Source: Ramlibacter terrae | Lineage (GTDB): Bacteria > Pseudomonadota > Gammaproteobacteria > Burkholderiales > Burkholderiaceae_C | Assembly (NCBI GenBank): GCA_013127575.1 | Contig: CP053418.1 | Coordinates: 3,534,001 to 3,598,000 of the forward strand | Length of the DNA stretch: 64,000 bases | Direction: 5' to 3' | Shown here: positions 1-8,081 of the stretch, one piece after another | How positions within the stretch are numbered: position 1 is the first letter of the stretch | Layout of the letters: each line of letters starts with the position of its first letter | Notes under the pieces: model-generated | Databases searched by the model: none | The model's input: only the letters and a program-made list of their open reading frames with translations | Told to the model about the DNA's origin: nothing | Position numbers and translations under genes: made by a program

Positions 1-182
1 CCCAACGCGAGGGCGAGGCCGGCGCCGATCATCGCCATCACGATCGGCAGCAGCCACAAGCGCTGCCGCACCCAGCCGCGGGCCAGCTTGGGATCGACGA
101 TGACGCGAAAGCGGCCCTGCGGCAGGCCGGTGCGGAAGTCGTCGTGGCTGACGTACTCCGCCAGGTTTTCGTCGATGTTCAC
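1..182 (-). CDS. Partial small membrane protein, unknown function
   Basis: The gene starts at GTG (182-180), which overlaps the TGA stop of the upstream amidohydrolase gene in a GTGA arrangement, so the two are probably translationally coupled. About 60 residues are visible: a polar N-terminus, then a basic segment (RGWVRQR) and a hydrophobic helix (LWLLPIVMAMIGAGLALAL) that continues off the window edge. It is probably an inner-membrane protein with its N-terminus in the cytoplasm. The family is not recognised. Confidence 0.5.
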   Translation of the reverse strand, partial: MNIDENLAEYVSHDDFRTGLPQGRFRVIVDPKLARGWVRQRLWLLPIVMAMIGAGLALAL

Positions 183-1673
183 TTTCCCGCTTCCAGGCTC
201 GCCGGGTCCAGCCGGCGCCCGCCGATCCACACCGCGCGCACCGTGTCGTACGCCTCGACCGATTCGAGCGGCGAACGTGCGAGCAGCAGCAGGTTGGCGC
301 GCTTGCCCGCCTCGACGGTGCCCACGCGGTCGGCGAGGCCGAAGGCCTTGGCGTTGTTCAGCGTCGCGGCCTCGAGCACCTGCCGCAGGCTCACGCCGGC
401 CGCCACCAGCCGCTTCATCTCCGGGTAGCCGTTGAATCCCGGCAGGTTGCCCGGCGTGGGGCCCGACGGCGTGTCGGTGCCGAACAGGAAGCGTGCGCCC
501 TTGCCCGCGAGATAGCGCGTGGACTCCGTGCCGCGCGCGAGCACGGCGTCGAACACCACGCGCATGCGCTCGTCGGGGGCGCCTCCCGACAAGTCCTCCT
601 TGAACCAGCGTCCGGCCGGCGAGCGGTACCACTCGAGCAGACCCGCGGGCACGACGCGCCGCACGCCGGGCTTGTCGAAATAGCCGGGGTCGTACAGCAC
701 GCGCAAGCCACCGAGCACCTGCAGGGTCGGCATGTAGCCGATCTTGCGCGCCGCTACCGGTCGAGCACCTCACGCGCCGAATCGGGCAAGGCGGTGGCCC
801 CCGGCGCGCCGTTCCAGTCCACAGCCCGTGCACGAAGATGTCGGCGCCGCCATCGACGCCGAAGCGCTGCGCCTCGATCGACGTGGCGTGCAGCAGCACC
901 GGCAGCCTGGCGCCATGGGCGGACCGGACGATGTCGGCGAACAGCTCGGGGCTGGGCACGGGCAGGTTGGTGTCGCGCCCGAAACCGCGTTCGAAGAAGG
1001 TCTTGATGCAGATCGCGCCCGCGCCCGTCGCCCGCGCCACCGACGCCTGCGGGGTGCGGGCGGCCGCGTCGGCACCGGACAGCTTGGGGTCGAGCACCGC
1101 GTTGGGGAAGACGAGGTCGCGCACGCGCGACGGCGCGTAGTGCGTGGGGTAGCCATCGCGCAGCGGCAGCGCGCCGCAGTGGTGGACGTCGGGATGCGCG
1201 GGCGCGTTGGCGAAAGCATCGATCACCGCACGGTTCTCGCCGATCAGGTCGATGACCGTGGTGTAGCCGTAGCGCAGGAACGATCGCGGTGCCTGCGCGC
1301 GGTAGTCGCGCGCCAGCAGCGGATGCCGGAACTCCATGTCGTGCGAGAAGCCGGGGATGCCGCCGAGGTGCACATGGCTGTCGATGAGGCCGGGCATGAG
1401 GACGAGGCCCGTGGCGTCGAACACCGGTGCGTTGCGCGGCGCGCCCACGGGCAGCGCGGGCACGACAGAGGTGATGCGCTCGCCTTCGACCAGCACGTCG
1501 AGCTTCTGCCCGTCGTCCGAGCGTTCGGGCGAGATCACGGTGGCGCCGACGATCCACAGCCTCGCATCGTCGGCGATGGCGGCGTGGGCCGTCACCAGCG
1601 CCCACGCAGCGACCGCGGCGCGCAACGAGGTCTGGATCGAAAAGGCGCGCTGGCGGACGGTGGCGGGTTGCAT
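179..1673 (-). CDS. Amidohydrolase-family protein with signal peptide (frameshifted)
   Basis: The deduced protein of about 498 residues opens with an export signal (hydrophobic core AAVAAWALVTAHAA), so it probably acts in the periplasm. It then has the metal-binding HVH motif in LIDSHVHLGG, and ends with FGTDTPSG and the EAATLNNAKAFGL and VEAGKRANLLLL blocks of metal-dependent amidohydrolases such as imidazolonepropionase-like enzymes. The substrate cannot be told. The frame breaks twice, near 820 and near 757; the second restores to a normal protein if one T is put back into a CCTGG site. The downstream membrane-protein gene overlaps its stop. Confidence 0.75.
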
Positions 1674-1767
1674 GTCGGCTCCATGCGGGCATGGGGCTGT
1701 CCGCGTCGATGGCATCTTAGGCATGTGCGCGCTTCCTCGCCAGTGCTCACCGCGTGGAGCGCAGCGG

Positions 1768-2267
1768 CTACTTGCGCAACTGGGTGGCCTTGGCCGAAAT
1801 GCACTCGCCGGTGGCGCCGTCGGCCACGCAGACGTAGGCGTCCCCCTTGGCCAGCCGGCCGTGGATGACGTACTCCTTGCCGGCGACGGGGTGGAACTCC
1901 ACTGCGCCCTCCACGGCCAGAAATCGCCCGCCACGCGAAGCGCGAGCCCGGATGGGTGCGGCACTGACGTGGGTTCCGACGATCCGCAGGCGCACCGGGC
2001 GCGCGGGAACATCGTGCTGCACGTACCGGGTGCGCAGGCTCAGGCCCATTCCGTACGTGGCCGCGCGGGTCGCCTGCAGGCTGGAGGCGACGGGAACGCC
2101 ATCGACCGCCGCCAGGTAGAAGAGCTGGCTCTTCATGCCGTCGGGTAGTCGCCGTGGTCCGAAATCACGGCGACGGGACCCGAGGGCTTGGGCGGCTGCG
2201 AAGGGGGACTCGCGCAACCCGCGAGGGCCGGGGCGAGGACCAGCGACAAGAGGTGGGAATGGGGCAT
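1768..2267 (-). CDS. Putative lipoprotein, unknown function (frameshifted)
   Basis: The start chosen at 2267 gives a short lipoprotein signal, LLSLVLAPALAGCASPP, with a lipobox cysteine (LAGC) about 17 residues in and a proline-rich linker. The rest, after a one-base loss near 2140, contains RLRIVGTHVSA and ends KATQLRK. Of about 166 residues, none forms a family motif I recognise. It is predicted to be membrane-anchored in the periplasm. An alternative start inside the second frame would lose the lipobox and is less likely. Confidence 0.5.
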
Positions 2268-2277
2268 GGTGGATCCG

Positions 2278-2619
2278 TCAGCCGTTGGGGAAATGTGTGA
2301 TGCGCCTACCGGCCTTGGACGATTTGGCGAGGTACGCCTGCTGCACCATCGCCTTGACCACGGCCGGCTTCGCCTTGGCCGGGGCCAGCCGCACGCCGAC
2401 GACCTTGCCGCCCCACATCAGCTTTTCGGTGAACTCCGGGTACGCGGCCAGCGCGAGCTCCCGGTCCGGCTCCTTCAGGAACACGTGGATGTGCTCATTG
2501 CCGGGCGGAACGGTCACGTAGATCTTGCCGCCCACCCGGAACGAACCGAAGTCGTGGTGCGGTTCCTCGGTGGTGCCCGGCAGCGCCATCGCCGCACTGC
2601 GCACGGCGTCGATCTTCAT
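2278..2619 (-). CDS. MmcQ/YjbR-family protein
   Basis: The protein is 113 residues long and begins MKIDAVRSAAMALPGTTEE. It has the family features: an N-terminal helix, PHHDFGSFRVGGKIYV, and a central FTEKLMWGGKVVGVRL segment. Members have a CyaY-like fold and are described as putative DNA-binding proteins; the cellular role is not established. The start at 2619 is preferred over one 21 codons upstream, because the extra residues are basic low-complexity and the ATG overlaps the end of the GFA gene upstream. Confidence 0.75.
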   Translation of the reverse strand: MKIDAVRSAAMALPGTTEEPHHDFGSFRVGGKIYVTVPPGNEHIHVFLKEPDRELALAAYPEFTEKLMWGGKVVGVRLAPAKAKPAVVKAMVQQAYLAKSSKAGRRITHFPNG

Positions 2620-3049
2620 CCCTGCTGCCCCGCCGGGGCGCCGGCGGTGCGGGTGCCCCTTCGAAGCGATCGAGGCCCGCATCGAGACACGCCCAGCCGG
2701 GCGCGCTGGCGGCCCAGATGTTGGCCGTGGGGCGGATGGCCGAGGGATCGTCCAGCGTCCCGACGCGAACGACCGTGAGGCCCGGGCGTCCGGTGGAATC
2801 CGAGAAGAGCTGGCTGCCGCACGTGGCGCAGAACCGGCGGGTGACCGTGTTTCCGCTGTCGGCGGTCTTGTCGTAGCCGGCGGGCGTCCCGGTGACCTCG
2901 ATGGACGCGCTGGGAAACACGGCGTTCACCGTGCCGTTGGAGGAGATGTGCTGGCAGTCCTTGCACCAGCAGACCCGTGAAGGGCCCGGGTCGGAAGTGA
3001 TCCGATAGCGAACCGCGCCGCAAAGGCAACCGCCGGAATAGGATTTCAT
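2616..3049 (-). CDS. GFA-family (glutathione-dependent formaldehyde-activating-like) zinc protein
   Basis: The protein starts MKSYSGGCLCGAVRYRI and carries the zinc-binding cysteines of the GFA domain: CLC near residue 8, CWCKDC near 30 and CATCGSQLF near 80. The family takes its name from formaldehyde/glutathione chemistry, but most members have no known substrate. As read, the frame runs past the next gene's start to 2495. A one-base loss in the G/C-rich end would instead give a TGA at 2616 overlapping the ATG of the MmcQ gene, which I prefer. Confidence 0.7.
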
Positions 3050-3090
3050 GCGCCTCCTTGTGCGATCGCGCCGGACCGCTTGAGCGTACG

Positions 3091-3499
3091 CTACGAGGCC
3101 ACCTCGTAGTGCGTCACGGTGCGATCGTAGTCCACCATCATGGGGGTGCATGTCCTGCTCTCCGCCACCGCGCCGCCAGTTCTCGTACTCTGCCTCGAGC
3201 AACGGAAGGACGTCGTGAAAGTTGCGCACGAGGTCGGCGTGACACAGGACAGGATGAGGAAACCGGATCTGGTACACACCCCACCGGCCCGGGCTTGGGC
3301 CGTCGATGCGGAGGATGTCAGGCCCGGTCGACTCCCGGGCGAGTCCGGCCTGCTCCCCGCCGGGAGCGACCACGAAGAGATCGCCGTTCAACTTCGGCCG
3401 GGGGCCAGCCAGGAATGCCGATCAGCCCGGGGAACCATCCATCGCGCTCCGAATGGGGGAACACGTTGTCGGCGTTGTAAACGGATTTCGGGAGGGCAT
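3091..3499 (-). CDS. Hypothetical protein, frameshifted
   Basis: Three frames together give one coherent polypeptide. It begins near an ATG at 3499 (SVYNADNVFPHSERDGWFPG), continues with LNGDLFVVAPGGEQAGLARE and WGVYQIRFPHPVLCHADL, and ends MVDYDRTVTHYEVAS. The breaks are near 3410 and 3143. No family is recognised. It follows the DUF7661 gene directly, possibly as a two-gene unit. The exact start is uncertain. Confidence 0.4.
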
Positions 3500-3727
3500 G
3501 TCAGAACGGCCTGCCAATCTCCGGACATCGCCGTTTCCGGGAGTCGCACTTTCGTGAAAGAGATCGTAGAGGAACTGCTCCAACTCACCTTCTTCGACGA
3601 AGTCCGGGACAACAAAGCCGGCGGGAGATCTCTTTCCGTCGGCTCCCAGTGCATATGCCTGCCATTGCTTTCCTTCGCGCCGAACAAGGAAAAGGCGACC
3701 GAATACGTTGAAGCGCGAGCCGGTCAT
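3422..3727 (-). CDS. DUF7661-like small protein (first gene of a cassette)
   Basis: The product begins MTGSRFNVFGRLFLVRREGK and contains FVVPDFVEEGELEQFLYDLF, which resembles the short DUF7661 family of unknown function. The ATG lies five bases inside an integron core site (GTTAGAC on the coding strand, 3738-3732), as expected for a gene at the start of a cassette. The last ~25 codons (after VRRLAG) look non-native. A lost base would place a TGA one base before the ATG of the next gene. Confidence 0.5.
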   Translation of the reverse strand: MTGSRFNVFGRLFLVRREGKQWQAYALGADGKRSPAGFVVPDFVEEGELEQFLYDLFHESATPGNGDVRRLAGRSDMPSRNPFTTPTTCSPIRSAMDGSPG

Positions 3728-3731
3728 GGGC

Positions 3732-3823
3732 GTCTAACGGGCAGTCATGAGTGCGGCAGAGGGACGGAAAGGGAGATGGTCATGAGGTGCGCCTTGTAGT
3801 CGGAGGCGCGCCGACACTAGCGT
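3732..3823 (-). other. attC-like recombination site A
   Basis: Read on the cassette strand, this stretch runs from a degenerate inverse core (CTAG, containing the stop of the 77-residue gene) to a good core site GTTAGAC that precedes the DUF7661 start. Inside it, GTCGG and CCGAC form a short stem next to the stop codon. The site is weaker than sites B and C, and the motif CTCCGACTACAAG in it recurs in site E. Confidence 0.45.
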
Positions 3824-4050
3824 TCGACATAGAACCCCCAGACTCCGTTCGAAAACTCACCGGCAGCGAAACGGACGATCTTCTCGCGGTCGGCAATGTG
3901 CCATACCTCGAACGAAAAGCGCTGCCCGTGCACAGGATCTGACACATCGGCCCGCTCGCCCGTCTTCTTCCACTCGAACTTCCAAACGTCCACTCCAGCC
4001 AAATGGAGCGGCTCCAGTTCCGTACCGACGGTTTGAAAGAACCGGGGCAT
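3817..4050 (-). CDS. Cassette gene, 77-residue hypothetical protein
   Basis: The start at 4050 (MPRFFQTVGTELEPLHLAG) lies about ten bases inside the core of attC site B, and the stop TAG is in the inverse core of site A, which is the classic layout of a gene cassette. The protein is soluble, with FKWKK-like basic and FSFEVWHIADREK segments, and has no recognisable family. Several aromatic residues (W, F, Y) suggest a small folded domain. Cassettes often encode such orphan proteins. Confidence 0.55.
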   Translation of the reverse strand: MPRFFQTVGTELEPLHLAGVDVWKFEWKKTGERADVSDPVHGQRFSFEVWHIADREKIVRFAAGEFSNGVWGFYVER

Positions 4051-4058
4051 TCGCGGCG

Positions 4059-4151
4059 CTCTAGCGTCTGAGTTGGCCGGCGCTCGGCGGGAAGGACCGC
4101 TGCAAAGCGGAGGACCGCCGCTGGGCGTTGGTGTCGTACGACCTGTTAGCC
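4059..4151 (-). other. attC recombination site B (uninterrupted)
   Basis: On the plus strand it runs from CTCTAGC (degenerate RYYYAAC) at 4059-4065 to GTTAGCC at 4145-4151, about 93 bp. The inner arms GTCTGAGTTGGCC and GGTGTCGTACGACC can pair, with a further hairpin in between (GACCGCTG / CAAAGCGG). It is the intact counterpart of sites C and E, which carry IS3 insertions in the right-hand arm. The TAA stop of the next cassette gene lies within GTTAGCC. Confidence 0.6.
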
Positions 4152-4556
4152 CCCACGCCGCGCCTCCGCCCCAAACCAGAATGCAGGCAGCACGAAGCCG
4201 CACCGAGTGAGCCAGACGTGGAAGTCCTGCTTGGCCATGAACTCCTCGAACAAGGCTTCCGGCTGGGGCGTCGCCGCGCGTTCTACGATGCTTCGAAGGT
4301 GCGTCAATGCAGTGGCGCGGATAAAGACGGGAAGCATGCCCTCGCCAGCAACATAGCCCACCAAGGGAGCGCCCCGAAGTTCGAAGGTACCCGGGGTCAA
4401 CCATCGCGCGTCCACGCTTTGCACCCGCAGGCCGTCGCGAACAACCGCCTTTGCCAGAGCCCGCGCCACCACATGTTCGTGCTGGAGCCTCTCCTGTGCC
4501 CACTGAATCACGACTTCCCAGAAGCGGTAGCTTTCAACGTGTTGCGATAGAAGCAT
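4146..4556 (-). CDS. Cassette gene, 136-residue hypothetical protein
   Basis: The product begins MLLSQHVESYRFWEVVIQWA and ends FWFGAEARRGG. The stop TAA is contained in the inverse core of attC site B and the ATG is about 16 bases inside the core of site C, so this is a complete cassette gene. It contains ALAKAVVRDGLRVQSVDARW and a helical region LTHLRSIVERA. No signal peptide or membrane segment is seen, and the family is not recognised. Confidence 0.6.
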   Translation of the reverse strand: MLLSQHVESYRFWEVVIQWAQERLQHEHVVARALAKAVVRDGLRVQSVDARWLTPGTFELRGAPLVGYVAGEGMLPVFIRATALTHLRSIVERAATPQPEALFEEFMAKQDFHVWLTRCGFVLPAFWFGAEARRGG

Positions 4557-4676
4557 GGCGGCTCTCGTGCGGGCTAACGTCGGAGTTGAGCGGCACACAA
4601 CTGCAGGGCGCCGCATGGCCTACGATCATTGACGGGCCTTGCGGCGCCCTGCAGTTGTGTGGGATCTTGCATCGGT

Positions 4677-5582
4677 TTAGTTGACACTGGACGCCCCTTG
4701 CATGCGGCTCTCGTAGACCGTTGGCGGCAAGTATCGCAGCGATGAGTGCAGCCGTCGATCGTTGTAGAAGCGGATGTAGCTTCTCAAGGTGCTTCGCAGC
4801 TGCTGCTCCGTCTCGAACCTCTTGCCATACAGCTCCTCGCACTTCATCGAGTGAAAGAACGACTCCATGTGCGCGTTGTCGTTCATCCTGCCCGGACGAT
4901 TCATGCTCTGGACCATTCCAAGCTCGCCGAGCTGCTTCCTGAACTCGAAGTTGGCGAACTCGATGCCGCGATCGCTGTGGAACACCACGCCCGGGCTAAC
5001 GCAGCGGCTCCACGCTGACTGCACCAAGGCCTCACGCGTCAACGCCGAGTCGCGCCGTGCACCCAGACTCCAGCCGATGATCTTGCGGGTGTGTTTGTCC
5101 ATCACGGCCGCCATGTAGCGCCATTGGCCGGCGACTCTGAGGTAAGTCACGTCCCCGACCCAGACCTGGTCCTGCTGCTGCGTGGTGGCGGACTCGGGAC
5201 AGTAGGGGACGCCGGCGTAGAAAGCGCGCTGCAGCACCTTGGAGTTCCGGTACAGGCGCGCACTGCGGCCCTGCAGGCCGGCTTCGCGCATCAGCCGGCC
5301 ACGCGGCGGCGCCCAACACTGCAGCCGTCCAGACATAGCTGCCCCTTCACGCGGGGGCTGCCATAGAAGCCGCGGCTTTCAGCATGGACCTGGCGCACGC
5401 GCTCCTTCAGGGCTTCATCATCCTGCTCTCGCTGGCTCGGTTGCCGACTGCACCAAGCATAGAAGCCCGAGCGCGTGACACCGTGCAGCTCGCACATCGT
5501 TTGGATCGGGAAGGCTTGCCGGTTTGCCTCGATGAAGCCGAAGACTTCATCCTTCGATCGGAGGCAAACCGGATAGCTTTTT
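4677..5582 (-). CDS. IS3-family transposase OrfB, copy 1 (frameshifted)
   Basis: This is the DDE integrase part of the transposase. It shows MCELHGVTRSGFYAW (the helix-turn-helix_21 region), then the rve catalytic core with VGDVTYL (first D), VFHSDRGIEF (second D) and NDNAHMESFFHSMKCEE (E). The TAA stop lies inside the left terminal repeat. One base is missing near 5292, where copy 2 has CCTGG and this copy CCGG, so the frame is broken here although copy 2 is intact at that point. OrfB is expected to be made as an OrfAB fusion by frameshifting. Confidence 0.85.
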
Positions 5583-5859
5583 TAGGAGGTCGTGCTCCAT
5601 CTGAAGGCGCTTGAACTGCCTTTCGACATCGCGCAGCCGCTGCAGCTCCGCTGCTTCCTGCGGCAACAGCGGCGGCGGGTCGCCCATCAGCTCGCCGTCC
5701 CTGACCTGCTTGCGCCACGGAGAGCATGAAAGGATGAATGCACAGCGAATCCGCTACATCCTTGATCAGCACCCCAGGCTGGTCACTCAGTTGGACGGCC
5801 CTGAGCTTGAACTCCAGGCTGTACTGCTTGATTCTTGCTGGCCCGTTTGTCTTTGCCAT
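5547..5859 (-). CDS. IS3-family transposase OrfA, copy 1 (frameshifted)
   Basis: OrfA begins MAKTNGPARIKQYSLEFKLR and is a short helix-turn-helix DNA-binding protein (IKDVADSLCIHPFMLSV). Compared with copy 2, two bases (CA) are missing near 5717, which throws the rest out of frame. The A6G run near 5578-5583 at the OrfA/OrfB junction is the likely slippage site. Confidence 0.8.
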
Positions 5860-5930
5860 TGACCCTCTCTCCGTTAGGTAAGAGTGTCAACTAAACCGGG
5901 ACAAGCTCCGTGTCCGTCTCGAACGACCTG

Positions 5931-6548
5931 TTAGGTCTCATGGACGCCGGCTCCGTTGATGCGTGTCGCAACGGCGCAGCTGATCACGCCTAGTACGGGT
6001 TCGAGCGCAGCATCCCATTCTGAAACCAAGTCGGTAAGTTTTGCGTCGCGGGAAACGAAGCCGTCCGGCGCGTTCGAAGAGTATCCGGAAACGCGGCCCT
6101 GAACCAGGCCGAACTTATCCAAGATGAAGGAATGCAACCCTGCGCCCCGTCCTCGATTTGGTGAGTGGGCTGCAAAGTCATTACGAAATTGAACGACACG
6201 AGCGCTGTGGAGCGGTGACAGGTCGATCTCCAGCTTCAATGACTCGCTGCACACAATGGCCGCTTGCTGCTGAAGGTAGCAGGCATTCATCACACCGTAG
6301 AACTTCAAATAGGCCAAGCCGAAGTCCCGTCCCATCGGATTCACGCGGATGTGATCTTTCGCGAGCTCCGTGTCCTCGAACAAATAGAAGCTGTCGATGA
6401 TATGGCCGTAGGCTCGAATGTCCACCAGCCCAAGTACACGGACGATCTCTGCGTCGAAGTTGGCGTTGAAGGTCTCGGAGCAATCGCTGAGGAGCCTCCG
6501 CACCTTTGCCACGTGGTGCGCGATGTTTTGGGTGGGACTCGCATGCAC
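5931..6548 (-). CDS. Cassette gene, HEPN-like protein
   Basis: The protein has 205 residues, is read from a GTG at 6548, and ends with a TAA inside the attC core (ACCTAAC on the coding strand). It is all-helical by appearance and contains VVQFRNDFAAHSPN, matching the R-x(4-6)-H motif of HEPN domains, which are RNases in many toxin-antitoxin and defence systems. Other segments (YGHIIDSFYLFEDTELAKDH, LKFYGVMNACYLQQQAAIV) fit the helical scaffold of HEPN-type proteins. No antitoxin gene is adjacent. Function is inferred from one motif only. Confidence 0.55.
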   Translation of the reverse strand: MHASPTQNIAHHVAKVRRLLSDCSETFNANFDAEIVRVLGLVDIRAYGHIIDSFYLFEDTELAKDHIRVNPMGRDFGLAYLKFYGVMNACYLQQQAAIVCSESLKLEIDLSPLHSARVVQFRNDFAAHSPNRGRGAGLHSFILDKFGLVQGRVSGYSSNAPDGFVSRDAKLTDLVSEWDAALEPVLGVISCAVATRINGAGVHET

Positions 6549-6565
6549 TCGCGTTGCCTCGTGAG

Positions 6566-6572
6566 ACCTAAC
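6566..6572 (-). other. Cassette core site (left edge of attC site D)
   Basis: ACCTAAC on the plus strand (GTTAGGT on the cassette strand) lies 18 bases before the GTG of the HEPN-like gene. The rest of the attC is not recognisable because IS110-type DNA begins about four bases away. Confidence 0.5.
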
Positions 6573-7812
6573 GAATGAAAGGGACTTCCCCGCCCCGAAC
6601 TAGCCGCGGTATTGCGGCGACCGGCAACGAAGTGCCACGATGGGAAGTGCGAAATCTCATCAACTCGTTCGAAAGGGGAAGTCCATGGCCATTGTCACTC
6701 TGGGAATCGATCTCGCCAAGAACGTGTTCGCCGTGCATGGCGTCGACGCGACAGGCAAGCCGGCGCTGGTGCGCCCGAGCGTTCCGCGCGGCAAACTGCT
6801 GGAGCTGATCGCCTCGATGCCACGCTGCTTGGTGGGCATGGAAGCGTGCTCTGGCGCGCATCACTGGGCGCGGCTGTTCCGGGCGCACGGCCACACGGTC
6901 AAGCTGATGGCGCCAAAGTTCGTCTCGCCGTATCGCCTGTCTGGCAAGAAGGGGAAGAACGACGCTGCCGACGCAGCAGCGATCTGCGAGGCCGTCACGC
7001 GGCCCTCCATGCGCTTCGTGCCACCCAAGAGCCTGCAGCAGCAGTCCGAGCTGCTCGTGCACCGCGCCCGTCAAGGCTTTGTGCAGCAGCGCACCGCCAC
7101 CATCAATCGCATCCGCGGCCTGCTGTCGGAGTTCGGGATCGTCCTGCCGCTCAAGGCGTCTACTGTGCGGCAGGAGGCGATGCGCCAGCTGGAGGATCTG
7201 CCGGGCTGGGCCAACACAGTCGTGGGCGACTTGCTCAGCGAGGTGAGCCGCCTCGACGAGCGCATTGCGCAGTACGACCGCCACATCGAACAGATCGCCA
7301 AAGACAGCACGCCGGCCGGGCAGCTGATGCAGCTTCCTGGCGTGGGGCCTACGACGGCCACCGCGCTGGTGGCCATGATCGGACGCGGGCAGGAGTTCAA
7401 GTGCGGCCGCCAGCTGTCGGCCTGGCTGGGACTGGTGCCCGGCCAGTACAGCTCGGGCGGCAAGCAGCGCACGGGACGCATCACCAAGGCCGGCGATCCG
7501 TACCTGCGAATGCTGTTGATCTGGGCGCCCGATCGGTGCTGCAATCGGCCAAGCACCGCGACGATCCGCTCAGTCGATGGGCCGTGCAGTTGGAGGCACG
7601 TGCGGGCTACTGGAAGGCCATCGTGGCCATCGCCGCCAAGAACGCGCGCATGTGCTGGGCCGTGCTGGCGAGGGGAGAGAGTTTCAAGCTGCCGGCGTGA
7701 CCGTCGACAGCTGTTGTTTCACCGCGTGATGTGCAAGCGTTGATGGTGTGAAGGTTGGACCTGCGCGGGGTGTACCTGTTCAACTCCGGGAGGCGGCCCC
7801 TGGTCGTCCTCG
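6573..7812 (+). mobile_element. IS110/IS1111-type insertion sequence (limits approximate)
   Basis: The stretch between two cassette core sites (6566-6572 and 7813-7819) contains an IS110-family transposase and noncoding ends. GACTTCCCC (from about 6584) and GGGGAAGTC just before the gene are inverted. I could not define terminal repeats or a target duplication, which is normal for this family. Its position fits the known attC-targeting IS1111 group. Exact ends need an empty-site comparison. Confidence 0.6.
6685..7700 (+). CDS. IS110/IS1111-family transposase (frameshifted near 7527)
   Basis: The N-terminal DEDD domain shows GIDLAKNVFAVHGVD, GMEACSGAHHWAR and KNDAADAAAI. The C-terminal transposase_20 domain shows MQLPGVGPTTATALVAMIG and the conserved serine region GLVPGQYSSGGKQRTGRITK. 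The start at 6685 follows GAAAGGGGAAG. After LLIW the frame changes; restoring one G in the GGGG run gives GARSVLQSAKHRDDP and an end at KLPA, about 338 residues, the normal family length. Confidence 0.85.
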
Positions 7813-7819
7813 GCTAACG
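7813..7819 (-). other. Cassette core-like site
   Basis: GGCTAAC on the plus strand, identical to the left core of site C. It marks the right side of the IS110-type insertion. From 7820 to 7998 I see only the short frame at 7814-7906 and no other gene. Confidence 0.35.
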
Positions 7820-7906
7820 ATTGAGGTCCCCGCGTGCGTCTTTCATCAGGGTCCGCAGCAACTGAACTGCTGCATTAATGACCGTTTGTAGTTTCGCTGT
7901 CCGCAT
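7814..7906 (-). CDS. Possible 30-residue cassette ORF
   Basis: A short frame, MRTAKLQTVINAAVQLLRTL, ends with a TAG that lies in the core-site sequence CGTTAGCC. The helical composition and the stop position resemble the other cassette genes, but the length is too small to be sure that it is expressed. Confidence 0.2.
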   Translation of the reverse strand: MRTAKLQTVINAAVQLLRTLMKDARGDLNR

Positions 7907-8081
7907 CCTTCGCTCCGTCGCTGCACCGATCGCACATGCTCGCTCGCTACATGCCGTTGACGGCAGGGAGAGCTATTCGCTTGAAAGGTGGGGAAGCCCT
8001 TGTAGTCGGAGTTGACCGGCGACCGGCGGAGAGGACCGTAGCGAAGCGAAGGACCGCCGCTGGGCGGGATCTTGCATCGGT

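Larger units (their letters stand above)
4662..5909 (-). mobile_element. IS3-family insertion sequence, copy 1 (1248 bp)
   Basis: The element is bounded by imperfect 27-bp terminal inverted repeats: GGATCTTGCATC then GGTTTAGTTGACACT on the left, and the complement of GGAGCTTGTCCC then GGTTTAGTTGACACT on the right. It is flanked by a 3-bp target duplication GTG (4659-4661 and 5910-5912). It carries OrfA and OrfB on the minus strand. It is nearly identical to copy 2 at 8067-9316, which supports recent transposition. It sits inside attC site C. Confidence 0.9.
4572..5936 (-). other. attC recombination site C, split by IS3 copy 1
   Basis: The plus-strand left core GGCTAAC is at 4572-4578 and the right core GTTAGGT at 5930-5936. 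Removing the IS (4662-5909) and one target duplicate leaves a site of about 114 bp. Outer arms GTCGGAGTTGAGCGG and CCGTCTCGAACGACC pair imperfectly as in attC hairpins. The middle is a perfect 22-bp inverted repeat (4594-4615 with 4640-4661). Confidence 0.6.
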
